From positions 1 through 9,862 of the forward strand of contig JANYLE010000353.1 in NCBI GenBank assembly GCA_025363795.1: 9,862 bases of DNA, written 5' to 3'. The notes below the pieces were generated by a model. The model ran no database searches, was not told where the DNA came from, and saw only the letters and a program-made list of their open reading frames with translations. The translations under genes were made by a program, and so were the position numbers. Shown piece after piece: positions 1 to 7,450 of the stretch. This stretch comes from Mariniphaga sp. (GTDB lineage Bacteria > Bacteroidota > Bacteroidia > Bacteroidales > Prolixibacteraceae). Every line of letters begins with the position of its first letter. The stretch's first letter is position 1.

Positions 1-2
1 TT

Positions 3-443
3 TTCAACAAATGCGGTGAACTTTGCCAAAAATCGGGTATGAAATTTGGCTATCATAACCACTACTTCGAATTTAGCGAGAAACTCAATAACATCAAAGT
101 TTTCGATATCATGATGAAGAACATGGATCCCAAACTCGTTATTATGCAATTGGATATTGGTAATATGTACATTGCCGGAGCTAAAGCACTTGACATTCTC
201 AGTCAATATCCCGGAAGGTTCGAAATGTTACACGTAAAAGACGAAATAGCTGTTAATACTGCTGAGAAATTTGAAAGTGCAATCCTGGGAAAAGGGATCA
301 TTCCTACAAAAGAAGCCATCGATCTCGGACGGAAGATTGGTGGTACAACAGTCTTTATCATTGAACAGGAGTCCTATCAAAATGCAACAGCTCTTGAATC
401 TGTAAAAGAAGACCTTGCAGTAATGAAAAAATGGGGTTATTAA
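3..443 (+). CDS. Sugar phosphate isomerase/epimerase, TIM-barrel family (5' end outside window)
   Basis: This is the C-terminal part of a xylose-isomerase-like TIM-barrel enzyme (AP_endonuc_2/Pfam PF01261 family). The frame is open from base 3, so the gene starts upstream; the ATG at 39 is internal, because conserved-looking residues (FNKCGELCQKSG) precede it. Visible family signatures are YHNH (about 17-20 of the visible part), QLDIGN, MLHVKD and a late IEQE. The D, H and E of these motifs are the usual divalent-metal ligands. Members isomerise or epimerise keto/aldo sugars or inositol derivatives. The substrate cannot be read from sequence, and any signal peptide would lie outside the window. 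The stop is 13 bp before the DUF1080 gene, so the two are probably co-transcribed. Family assignment is firm; exact function is unknown. Confidence 0.88.
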   Translation, partial: FNKCGELCQKSGMKFGYHNHYFEFSEKLNNIKVFDIMMKNMDPKLVIMQLDIGNMYIAGAKALDILSQYPGRFEMLHVKDEIAVNTAEKFESAILGKGIIPTKEAIDLGRKIGGTTVFIIEQESYQNATALESVKEDLAVMKKWGY

Positions 444-456
444 ATCTAAACATTGT

Positions 457-1098
457 ATGATTAAGAAAGTACTATTAGTTTTATTGGTTACTTCTTCCCT
501 GAGTGGGTTTTCCCAAAAAAAGGAGATGTTGTTTAACGGAAAGAACCTCAACGGGTGGAGCATCTTTGTTGCCGACTCAACAATCAAACCTGCATCTTTC
601 TTCTATGTAAAGGATGGGGTGATCGAAACACCCGGAGTACCAATGGGCTATCTCCGCACCAAAAAGGAATATGCGAACTATCGTCTGCATGTTGAATGGC
701 GCTATCCCGAAAAACCAATCAACAGTGGGGTTTTCATTCATACTGTAGGTCCGGACAAAATCTGGCCAAGGCATTACCAGTGCCAGTTGAAACACCTCTT
801 CGCGGGAGATTTTATAATACAAGATGTAGGACTAAAAGCAACAGTCAGAGATACAGTTTATGTTTCAACGGAAAAAGTTAAACCAATCGCTGCAAAAATG
901 AAACCTTCAAGCGAAAACAAGCCTGGAGAATGGAATAGCTTTGATATTGTTTGCAAAGGAAATACTGTAGAAGTAAAAGTGAATAGCGTTCTTCAAAACT
1001 ACGCCACCAATTGCAGTGAATCAAAAGGTGGAATTGGACTTCAGGCTGAAGGATGCAAAATTCAGTTTCGTAATATCTGGATCGAAAAGATCAAATAA
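457..1098 (+). CDS. Secreted DUF1080 protein (3-keto-disaccharide hydrolase family)
   Basis: A 213-aa exported protein of the DUF1080 family (PF06439), which has a concanavalin-like beta-sandwich fold. Characterised members cleave 3-keto-glycosides, so the likely role is breaking oxidised glycosides outside the cytoplasm. Residues 1-20 form a signal peptide (MIKK, hydrophobic core, GFSQ) with no lipobox Cys, so a type I signal is likely. Family hallmarks are LFNGKNLNGW (25-34), NSGVFIH (89-95), AGDF (116-119), GEWN (157-160), GGIGLQAEG (191-199) and FRNIWI (204-209). The segment that usually reads like 'E-x-QL' is YQCQL here, with Gln at 108. The ATG at 457 is chosen because it starts directly on the signal peptide. 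The gene sits 13 bp after the isomerase and is followed by a strong terminator. The family is certain; activity and substrate are inferred. Confidence 0.9.
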   Translation: MIKKVLLVLLVTSSLSGFSQKKEMLFNGKNLNGWSIFVADSTIKPASFFYVKDGVIETPGVPMGYLRTKKEYANYRLHVEWRYPEKPINSGVFIHTVGPDKIWPRHYQCQLKHLFAGDFIIQDVGLKATVRDTVYVSTEKVKPIAAKMKPSSENKPGEWNSFDIVCKGNTVEVKVNSVLQNYATNCSESKGGIGLQAEGCKIQFRNIWIEKIK

Positions 1099-1128
1099 AA
1101 GCACAATTAGGATTTAGAATATTTAATA

Positions 1129-1167
1129 AAAACAGTAAAGCCTCCGGTTTCGGGGGCTTTCTGTTTT
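1129..1167 (+). terminator. Rho-independent terminator after the isomerase-DUF1080 operon
   Basis: A long hairpin begins 30 nt after the DUF1080 stop. The outer arms AAAACAG (1129-1135) and CTGTTTT (1161-1167) pair perfectly. The inner arms AAAGCCTCCG and CGGGGGCTTT (1137-1160) enclose a GTTT loop, with one wobble and one bulged T between the two stems. The U-rich tail is the outer 3' arm plus ATT. It closes the plus-strand operon and isolates yaaA. A second 11-bp complement of the 5' arm lies at 1180-1190 (see findings). Confidence 0.85.
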
Positions 1168-1220
1168 ATTGCAGAAAACCTTTACTGTTTACCATGTGTT
1201 ATAATTAAAAAAACGCAACA

Positions 1221-1988
1221 ATGCTGATTGTCATATCCCCTTCAAAAACGCTCGACTTCGAAAAACAAATTACCTGTCAGTCGTATACGCAACCCGAATT
1301 TGTAAAAGAGGCTTCTGTTTTGATGAAACCACTCCGAAAACTAAGTGTGGATCAGTTAATGGATTTGATGGGCGTTAGTCCTAAACTTGCCCAGTTAAAT
1401 CAGCAACGGTACTTTTTATGGCGACCAGAATTCACGCCCGAAACGGCACGTCAGGCACTTTACGCTTTTAGAGGTGATGTTTATTTAGGCCTTGATGCTG
1501 ACACATTTTTGCCATCCGATATTCAAGCTGCCCAAAATCAGCTTAGGATTCTCTCAGGATTATATGGAGTGCTCCGGCCGCTTGATCTGATAAGACCCTA
1601 TCGACTTGAGATGGGAATACCATTGTCATTAGGGAAAACCCGCAATCTTTATGAATTCTGGCAGAAGAAAATTACCTCCAAAATGCGGAAAGATCTTGAT
1701 ATTAGCGGATCCAATCTGCTAGTCAACCTTGCTTCTGTTGAGTATTTCAGGGCAATAGATCCTAAAAAGTTAAAAGCAAAAATCGTTACTCCCGAATTCA
1801 AAGAAGGGAAAAACGGTACTTACCAGATGGTCTCTTTTTTTGCCAAGAAAGCACGCGGCATGATGACCCGCTTTATCCTCCAAAACGGTTTAACTTCCGA
1901 AGAACAATTGCATGCATTTGATAGTGATGGGTATTGCTTCAACAATGATCTTTCGCAGCCGCAAAGACCCGTTTTTACGAGGGGATAA
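1221..1988 (+). CDS. yaaA: Peroxide stress protein YaaA (DUF328/UPF0246)
   Basis: A 255-aa cytoplasmic protein, close to the length of E. coli YaaA (258 aa). It aligns from end to end from memory: ISPSKTLDF (5-13), AFRGDVY (82-88), LSGLYGVLRPLDL (111-123), RPYRLEMG (125-132), NLAS-EYF (169-176) and FFAKKARG (206-213). In E. coli, YaaA is part of the OxyR response, limits intracellular free iron during H2O2 stress and binds DNA; the same role here is by homology only. The ATG at 1221 gives the canonical N-terminus, and there is an A-rich stretch but no Shine-Dalgarno before it. The gene stands alone: a terminator precedes it, and the next gene is convergent with a 77-bp gap in which I see no strong terminator. 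No consensus Bacteroidota promoter was recognised upstream. Confidence 0.95.
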   Translation: MLIVISPSKTLDFEKQITCQSYTQPEFVKEASVLMKPLRKLSVDQLMDLMGVSPKLAQLNQQRYFLWRPEFTPETARQALYAFRGDVYLGLDADTFLPSDIQAAQNQLRILSGLYGVLRPLDLIRPYRLEMGIPLSLGKTRNLYEFWQKKITSKMRKDLDISGSNLLVNLASVEYFRAIDPKKLKAKIVTPEFKEGKNGTYQMVSFFAKKARGMMTRFILQNGLTSEEQLHAFDSDGYCFNNDLSQPQRPVFTRG

Positions 1989-2065
1989 AATAGTTTGAAA
2001 GCGTTAGAATGAATTTGTGGAATATCAGATTTCCAGAACCAAAAAGCACAGGAAAATACAACCCA

Positions 2066-3424
2066 TTAAATTACATAGTTGGCTCTCATCTCTCTGCTAT
2101 ATAATTTATTAGCATCTGGATCCCCGACAATTTCACCAGCCTTCGAATCCCAGGTCACTTTGCGTCCCATCCGTATCGCGATATCGCCCATATGACTGAT
2201 CGTATCTGAAATAATAGCTTCATCAAGCGGACAAAGTTCAGCCTCTTCCCCCCTGATTACAGAAATGAACCGCTTTCCCATGGTGTTGTTTTCACTTTTG
2301 ATCCAACCTCTGTTATCCTTTGGAAAATTATTTAGTTTCGTGTTAATTTCAGGAATATTGGATTGGGCCGATGATCCACTCAGCGAAATCCAACCTTTTT
2401 TACCATAGAACGTGGTGCCGTTCCCCTCCTTTTTCGCACGATGATGCAACATTCCCTCAATCGCGATATCACTGCTTGCAAAATGAACTTCGAGACCATT
2501 CACGTACTTGTAATTTACATCCCAGGATAAAATATTATTATACAATTCAGTAGGCCAGTATCGTCCGGTACCATCACAAACGTAATTTCCACTGACTTTA
2601 TCTTTTAATATCCAAACCAATATATCTAGCGGAGACGAACCCTCACTTCCCATAAGTCCGATACTGTAATCATTGTTATAAACTGAGCTTTGATTTGCTA
2701 CCCGATCCGGACAATAGGGTCTCATCGGGGCAGGTCCGATCCAACGATCATAATCAAAATCTACAGGTACCGGGACTTCTTTGCAAACCGTGGAAGGCAA
2801 ATCATTTTTGCCCGGAGCCCACACATCCACGCGTTCAATTTCACCAATCAACCCGTCGCGAATCATTTGATAGCCCTGCAGCATGTGCTCAAATGAACGT
2901 TGCTGCGTTCCATAATGAAATTTTACATTATTATCCTTTAACGCTTTAGTTAGAAGAAGATTTTGAGGATAGCTCAAACCGAGTGGCTTGGCCAACATGA
3001 TGTGCTTTCCGGCTCTTGCTGCCTTTATTGCCGCTAATATATGCCAGTGATCAGGTGTTGTGATGTGGACGGCATCAATATCCTTCCGCTGAAGCAGTTC
3101 ATCCATATCCTGATAGGCAACACAGACTAATGATTTCGGGTTTTCTTCTGAATAATATTTATTGATCTTATTCGCAAAATATTCGCGCCGATCTTTAAAG
3201 ACATCGCAAACAGCAATATTCATGACCTCCGCCAGTGGTAAGAAATAAGATATAAGCTCTAAACCACCTCTGGCTCCGACTCCGATATGTCCAAAATTAA
3301 TCCTTTCATTAGCACCTTTCCAGTTCGAACAGGAGGTTAAAACGGTTGGCAAAAGTGCAGTTCCTATTATCCCGGTTGCTGAACGCCGGACAAAATCCCT
3401 GCGGGATATTTCATTCTTTCCCAT
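2066..3424 (-). CDS. Tat-exported Gfo/Idh/MocA-family oxidoreductase lipoprotein
   Basis: A 452-aa NAD(P)-dependent sugar dehydrogenase-type protein. The N-terminus has a twin-arginine signal (SRRDFVRR, 7-14), a hydrophobic stretch and a lipobox-like VLTSC with Cys at 32, so it is probably a folded, cofactor-loaded, membrane-anchored periplasmic protein. The Rossmann fold starts at INFGHIGVGARGG (42-54). DHWHILAAIKAARAGKH (125-141) is the classic segment before the EKP motif. Two catalytic positions are unusual: EKP is AKP (145-147, Lys retained), and the family's D-x-G-x-H-x-x-D reads S-E-G-S-S-P-L-D (260-267), so the usual Asp and His are Ser. The C-terminal half (FYGKKGWI, GDIAIRMGRKVTWD) fits the secreted bacterial subfamily. 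It may oxidise sugars to keto-sugars, feeding DUF1080-type enzymes. The family is certain; activity is open. Confidence 0.9.
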   Translation of the reverse strand: MGKNEISRRDFVRRSATGIIGTALLPTVLTSCSNWKGANERINFGHIGVGARGGLELISYFLPLAEVMNIAVCDVFKDRREYFANKINKYYSEENPKSLVCVAYQDMDELLQRKDIDAVHITTPDHWHILAAIKAARAGKHIMLAKPLGLSYPQNLLLTKALKDNNVKFHYGTQQRSFEHMLQGYQMIRDGLIGEIERVDVWAPGKNDLPSTVCKEVPVPVDFDYDRWIGPAPMRPYCPDRVANQSSVYNNDYSIGLMGSEGSSPLDILVWILKDKVSGNYVCDGTGRYWPTELYNNILSWDVNYKYVNGLEVHFASSDIAIEGMLHHRAKKEGNGTTFYGKKGWISLSGSSAQSNIPEINTKLNNFPKDNRGWIKSENNTMGKRFISVIRGEEAELCPLDEAIISDTISHMGDIAIRMGRKVTWDSKAGEIVGDPDANKLYSREMRANYVI

Positions 3425-3628
3425 TAAGTGCTTCTTTTAGAATGGTTACTAATATCGATCAGATTAAATGCCTCCAGATTTTTTCCGAAATGCTCAACTT
3501 TTTAGGTACAACATCGTCACCCGAAATTTCATGGATAGCGCAATTAAGCTCTGCCTTTATATGCCTGATAATTGCGCCAATACTCTATGCCCCATGAAAA
3601 ACCGCTTTGATGGTGCTTTTAGATAAGG
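3425..3628 (-). other. Predicted ~200-nt 5' leader of the Gfo/Idh gene, with hairpin
   Basis: This is non-coding sequence between the predicted start site and the Gfo/Idh ATG. It holds a 9-bp perfect inverted repeat, GCGCAATTA (3538-3546) and TAATTGCGC (3569-3577), with a 22-nt loop. In minus-strand RNA the stem grows by a G-U wobble (3578/3537) and a further pair (3579/3536), which plus-strand RNA could not make at the wobble. No start codon opens an ORF longer than about 12 codons here. No known riboswitch was recognised. The rest of the intergenic region (3661-3834) shows nothing I can name. Confidence 0.45.
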
Positions 3629-3660
3629 CAAATATATCTGTAAGATTTTTACAAACCAAA
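3629..3660 (-). promoter_or_regulatory. Consensus Bacteroidota promoter for the Gfo/Idh gene
   Basis: Read on the minus strand, TTTG (3660-3657) is followed by exactly 20 bases and then TATATTTG (3636-3629). This is a full match to the Bacteroidota sigma-ABfr pattern TTTG-N19-21-TAnnTTTG. Transcription would begin near 3623, giving a leader of roughly 200 nt before the ATG at 3424. I saw no other TAnnTTTG box on this strand nearer the gene. Confidence 0.7.
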
Positions 3661-3839
3661 TGGTTTCGTTCCTCCCCAATTCCAGATTCCTGCGCTGATT
3701 CATGATTTCGGTTTAATATCAGACTTTAGCTATTTAATGGGATTTATGAATCTCTTTTTAAGTTTTTTTCAATCACATTTCACTGCAAGATTTTGTTATT
3801 TTGGACTTTAGCCTTTATCCATGATCCTTTAAGCTTTGA

Positions 3840-3871
3840 GTTGCGTCTTGCGTCTGATAGTATTATCTTTG
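3840..3871 (+). promoter_or_regulatory. metG promoter, TTG-N20-TATCTTTG
   Basis: GTTG (3840-3843) is followed by 20 bases and then TATCTTTG (3864-3871), which matches TAnnTTTG exactly and the -33 element in 3 of 4 positions. The start of transcription would be near 3877, giving a leader of about 36 nt to the ATG at 3914. This supports 3914 as the real metG start over the in-frame TTG at 3836. Confidence 0.7.
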
Positions 3872-3913
3872 CACCTCAATTTCCGATGGAAAAACATAAG
3901 AAAATTGCATTTG

Positions 3914-5947
3914 ATGAAGAATTTTAAAAGAACGCTGATCACCTCAGCTCTGCCATACGCCAACGGCCCAGTTCATATTGGCCATCTTGCAGGAGTGTAT
4001 GTTCCTGCCGACATTTATGCGCGCTACCTTCGATTAAAAGGAGAAGAAGTTGCGTTTATCGGTGGCTCAGATGAACACGGCGTTCCCATCACGCTTAAAG
4101 CTAAAAAAGAGGGGATTACACCTCAGGATGTGGTGGACAAATACCACGGGATGATCAAAGACTCGTTTGAAAAATTTGGGATATCTTTTGATATTTATTC
4201 GCGGACAAGTTCAAAAATTCATCACGAAACGGCCTCCGAATTTTTTAAAACATTGTACGACAAAGGGGATTTTATCGAGCAAACTTCCGAACAATTTTAT
4301 GACGAAGAAGCTAACCAATTCCTGGCTGACCGCTATATCACAGGAACTTGTCCGAGATGTAATTACGAAAAAGCATATGGCGACCAGTGCGAAAGCTGCG
4401 GAAGTACCCTCAATGCCACAGACCTGATTGATCCGAAATCGGTTCTTAGCGGAAACAAACCGGTGATGAAAGTGACCAAACACTGGTTTCTGCCACTTGA
4501 TCAATATGAACCCTGGTTACGGGAATGGATTTTGGAAGGTCACAAAGAATGGAAACCCAATGTTTACGGTCAATGTAAGTCCTGGATCGACGGTGGATTA
4601 AATCCTCGCGCGGTGACACGGGATCTCGACTGGGGTGTCCCTGTTCCTATCGAAGAAGCCAAAGGTAAAGTGCTTTATGTATGGTTCGATGCGCCAATCG
4701 GTTATATTTCGGCAACCAAAGAATGGACCCCAGACTGGAAGAAATGGTGGAAAGACCCTGAAACCAAACTGATTCATTTTATCGGGAAAGACAACATCGT
4801 TTTCCACTGTATTATCTTCCCTGCGATGCTTAAAGCTGAAGGATCCTATATTTTACCAGAAAATGTACCTGCCAACGAATTCCTTAATCTTGAAGGTGAT
4901 AAAATTTCAACTTCGCGAAACTGGGCAGTTTGGCTGCACGAATATCTCGAAGACTTTCCTGGCAAAGAAGATGTTCTGAAATATACCCTTACAGCAAATG
5001 CTCCCGAAACAAAAGATAACGACTTTACCTGGAAAGATTTCCAGACCCGCAACAACAGCGAGTTGGTAGCGATTCTTGGCAATTTTGTAAACCGCACATT
5101 AGTACTTACAGATAAATACTATAATGGCGAAGTTCCAGTATCAGGTGAATTAACAGAATACGACAGGAATGCCCTACGTGAAATCAGCAATCTTAAAGCA
5201 GAGGTAGAGAAATCGCTGGATACTTTCCACTTTCGCGAAGCACTGAAAAACGCGATGGATATGGCTCGTCTTGGGAACAAGTACCTTGCAGATATGGAGC
5301 CATGGAAGGTTGTGAAGAGTGATCCTGAGCGCGTGAAAACAATTATGAATGTTGCGCTGCAGATTACAGCCAATCTGACCATTGTTTTTGAGCCATTCCT
5401 CCCTTTCTCAATGGAGAAACTCAGGGGATTTTTGAACCTTGAAAAATTCAGTTGGCAGGAACTCGGACGAACCGATCTTATCGGGGCAGGTCACAAAATA
5501 AATACACCGGAACTTCTTTTCGAGAAAATTGAAGATGAGGCTATTCAGGCTCAGGTCGATAAGTTGCTGGCAACAAAGAAAGCCAATGAAATGGAGGAGG
5601 TTAAAGTAAACCCAGCAAAGGATAACATTGAATATGAGGATTTTGCCAAAATGGATATCCGTATTGGTACAATTATAGCCGCTGAGAAAGTTGCCAAAAC
5701 TAAAAAGTTATTGAAACTCACCATTGATACAGGCATCGATCAACGAACCGTCGTCTCGGGAATCGCTGAATATTTCGAACCAGAAAAGATTATCGGACAA
5801 CAAGTTTCCCTGTTAATGAACCTTGCACCCAAAACCCTGAAGGGAATCGAATCGCAAGGAATGATTTTAATGGCTGAGAACAGCGACGGATCTCTTGTTT
5901 TCGTAACTCCTGCCTCTAAAATCAAAGATGGCTCGGAGGTGAGATAA
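3914..5947 (+). CDS. metG: Methionine-tRNA ligase (MetRS) with C-terminal tRNA-binding domain
   Basis: A 677-aa class Ia aminoacyl-tRNA synthetase, the same length as E. coli MetG. It charges tRNA-Met, including initiator tRNA, in the cytoplasm. The Rossmann catalytic core has HIGH at 21-24 and the KMSKS loop as KISTS at 330-334. The connective-peptide zinc knuckle has four Cys (146, 149, 159, 162), nearly the E. coli positions, so it is the zinc-containing type. The middle part is the anticodon-binding helical domain. From about residue 573 (YEDFAKMDIRIGTI) to the end lies the dimerising EMAPII/Trbp111-like OB-fold tRNA-binding domain. The ATG at 3914 is preferred because MKNFKRTLITSALPYANG is the family N-terminus and the promoter lies within the longer in-frame extension. 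It is monocistronic by context and essential by family. Nothing appears broken. Confidence 0.97.
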   Translation: MKNFKRTLITSALPYANGPVHIGHLAGVYVPADIYARYLRLKGEEVAFIGGSDEHGVPITLKAKKEGITPQDVVDKYHGMIKDSFEKFGISFDIYSRTSSKIHHETASEFFKTLYDKGDFIEQTSEQFYDEEANQFLADRYITGTCPRCNYEKAYGDQCESCGSTLNATDLIDPKSVLSGNKPVMKVTKHWFLPLDQYEPWLREWILEGHKEWKPNVYGQCKSWIDGGLNPRAVTRDLDWGVPVPIEEAKGKVLYVWFDAPIGYISATKEWTPDWKKWWKDPETKLIHFIGKDNIVFHCIIFPAMLKAEGSYILPENVPANEFLNLEGDKISTSRNWAVWLHEYLEDFPGKEDVLKYTLTANAPETKDNDFTWKDFQTRNNSELVAILGNFVNRTLVLTDKYYNGEVPVSGELTEYDRNALREISNLKAEVEKSLDTFHFREALKNAMDMARLGNKYLADMEPWKVVKSDPERVKTIMNVALQITANLTIVFEPFLPFSMEKLRGFLNLEKFSWQELGRTDLIGAGHKINTPELLFEKIEDEAIQAQVDKLLATKKANEMEEVKVNPAKDNIEYEDFAKMDIRIGTIIAAEKVAKTKKLLKLTIDTGIDQRTVVSGIAEYFEPEKIIGQQVSLLMNLAPKTLKGIESQGMILMAENSDGSLVFVTPASKIKDGSEVR

Positions 5948-6264
5948 AGTCCACAGTACATTAGGTAGTGCTTTCCAAATGCTGAATAATTTTAAAAAGA
6001 CGGCATTGGGGAAGCATTATTATTTCCACCTCTCTCCTGCTCCCACATTCACCATAACCTCGTAAAGATTTAACTACAGATTGCGTCACTAAATCCAGAA
6101 AATCGGAATGTCCTGAGGGTTAAATCTTTGTAAAGAAGCGTCTAATCAATTTGGTTTCAGAATGCACGGCAATATTTATTCTTTCCGCAATATTTTACTA
6201 AAATGAACCAATAGATTATTATATTCGTACCGGCAAGATAAGATGTAATTGATAATGGCATGAT
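5948..6264. other. Non-coding region between metG and the AraC-like gene
   Basis: This is 317 bp with no plausible ORF. No clear metG terminator is visible; AATGCT (5978-5983) and AGCATT (6014-6019) could pair, but over a 30-nt loop and without a U-tract. An 11-bp inverted repeat at 6064-6129 is listed separately. A weak -7 candidate for the AraC-like gene, TATATTCG (6220-6227), differs from TAnnTTTG at one base and has no good -33 box. Confidence 0.5.
6064..6129. repeat. 11-bp inverted repeat AAAGATTTAAC / GTTAAATCTTT
   Basis: AAAGATTTAAC (6064-6074) and its perfect reverse complement GTTAAATCTTT (6119-6129) are separated by 44 bp. The arm centres are 55 bp apart, about five helical turns. 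The arms lie 136 bp or more upstream of the AraC-like start. The same GGTTAAATCTT word occurs on the minus strand at 7784-7774, upstream of the small basic protein gene. That recurrence favours a protein-binding site over a simple RNA hairpin, but this is inference. Confidence 0.5.
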
Positions 6265-7419
6265 ATGATAAAAGATATTGCCGTTCTATCGCCGCTATAT
6301 GTTACTATTTTCTGGGGAATCGTTTTAATCGCCAACTCCCCGAAAAGCAAGCCAAAATTCCTATTGGGAATCTTTATGCTTGTTGCTTTCTTCCTTTATC
6401 TCACCCATGCATTTTTTTTCACAAACAACTATCTTGTTTATTTTCATACCGAAAGTATATACCTGCTCACATCGCTCACCGTTTACCCGCTTTACTTTTG
6501 CTACATTAAATTATTAACGATTGAGAACTCCTTCAAAAAGAAGAATTTGGTCCATTTTGTGCCTGCAGTTTTACTTGCATCGGCTTCATTTATTGTGGGA
6601 TTTTTCCTCAACGATCAGCAAAGGCTTGATTATGTTGATGCGTTTGTAATACAGCGCGATAGATCAGGAATGGCCTTGCTATCACCCGGCTGGATAAAAA
6701 GTGGCATATTCATAATTTGTCGCGTGTTGTTTGTAGGTCAGGTTTTTTTTTATCTCCTTAAAGGTGCCATCCTGACGCAGCAGCATGACCGAAGAATCGC
6801 AAATTTCTATTCCAATATGGAAGGCAAATCGTTGGTTTGGGTTAGAATGGTCACCTTTTCTTTTTTGTTGACCTCCATAATGAGTATCACCTTTGCAATT
6901 ATCGGACGCAACACGTTTCTGTATGATGAATATTTGCTTTTGGTCCCTTCCATTATTTTCAGCGTACTACTATATATCATAGGCTACCTGGGAAATATAA
7001 CCAACCGAGTCCTTGTAGCAACCGATTTAAAACAGTTCCAATCAACTGATTCGAAGGTCACCGATTCTGAATCAGTGCGCGAAAGAATTTTAAATCTATT
7101 TACACAGGATAAAATATTCCAAAACCCAAACCTATTAATTACCAATTTGAGTGAATCGCTTAATACGACAAGTGACGATGTTTCGAAGTTAATTAATGAA
7201 GAATTCAAAACTGACTTTAATAATTTCGTCAACAATTACAGGATTAGAATTGCCAAGGAGCTTATTGATAAAGATAAGGAAAACAAGTTTGCTCTTGAAT
7301 GTATTGCCGCCGATTCAGGTTTTGGTTCACTAAACTCTTTTACCAGGGTATTCAAATCGTACGAAGGAATTACCCCTCAAAAATTCCGGGAGATATGCAG
7401 GCAAAGAGATTTTTCCTGA
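6265..7419 (+). CDS. Seven-TM membrane protein with C-terminal AraC-type DNA-binding domain
   Basis: A 384-aa membrane-tethered transcription regulator. Seven hydrophobic segments are visible at about residues 9-23, 32-53, 62-85, 95-116, 146-170, 190-214 and 223-244. A linker (250-270) follows, then an AraC/XylS domain with two helix-turn-helix units: LLITNLSESLNTTSDDVSKL (290-309), and a second with IAADSGFGSLNSFTRVFK (347-364) ending in YEGITPQKFRE (366-376). The F-G-S-x-x-x-F-x-R-x-F-K and G-x-T-P-x-x-F-R patterns are diagnostic of AraC. This architecture is common in Bacteroidota; the membrane part presumably senses an unknown ligand and the C-terminus binds DNA in the cytoplasm. The ATG at 6265 opens directly before TM1. 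The gene stands alone, ending 39 nt before a shared hairpin. Target genes are unknown. Confidence 0.9.
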   Translation: MIKDIAVLSPLYVTIFWGIVLIANSPKSKPKFLLGIFMLVAFFLYLTHAFFFTNNYLVYFHTESIYLLTSLTVYPLYFCYIKLLTIENSFKKKNLVHFVPAVLLASASFIVGFFLNDQQRLDYVDAFVIQRDRSGMALLSPGWIKSGIFIICRVLFVGQVFFYLLKGAILTQQHDRRIANFYSNMEGKSLVWVRMVTFSFLLTSIMSITFAIIGRNTFLYDEYLLLVPSIIFSVLLYIIGYLGNITNRVLVATDLKQFQSTDSKVTDSESVRERILNLFTQDKIFQNPNLLITNLSESLNTTSDDVSKLINEEFKTDFNNFVNNYRIRIAKELIDKDKENKFALECIAADSGFGSLNSFTRVFKSYEGITPQKFREICRQRDFS

Positions 7420-7450
7420 CAAAGGAGTAGCCAACATAATTTACGGACAT

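Noticed and set aside
1989..2065. Possible terminator between convergent yaaA and the Gfo/Idh gene
   Set aside because: Only a 5-bp stem (TGGAA/TTCCA) with no U-tract on either side; too weak to call.
3459..3584. 41-codon open stretch on the minus strand within the Gfo/Idh leader, with a protein-like composition
   Set aside because: It is bounded by stops and has no ATG or GTG near its beginning. It might be a decayed gene remnant, but nothing recognisable supports that.
3346..3597. 83-codon plus-strand ORF across the start of the Gfo/Idh gene
   Set aside because: It overlaps the oppositely oriented, well-supported Gfo/Idh coding region and leader, has no domain or upstream signal, and looks like an antisense shadow.
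3836..3913. Longer metG reading frame from a TTG start, adding 26 residues
   Set aside because: The added residues do not fit the MetRS N-terminus, and the likely promoter (3840-3871) lies inside the extension; the ATG at 3914 fits the family exactly.
5978..6019. AATGCT/AGCATT pairing as a metG terminator
   Set aside because: A 6-bp stem with a 30-nt loop and no U-run is expected by chance in AT-rich sequence.
6064..6129. Inverted repeat read as ends of a miniature mobile element
   Set aside because: Only 66 bp overall, with no flanking target-site duplication that I can see; recurrence of the arm near 7780 fits a binding site better.
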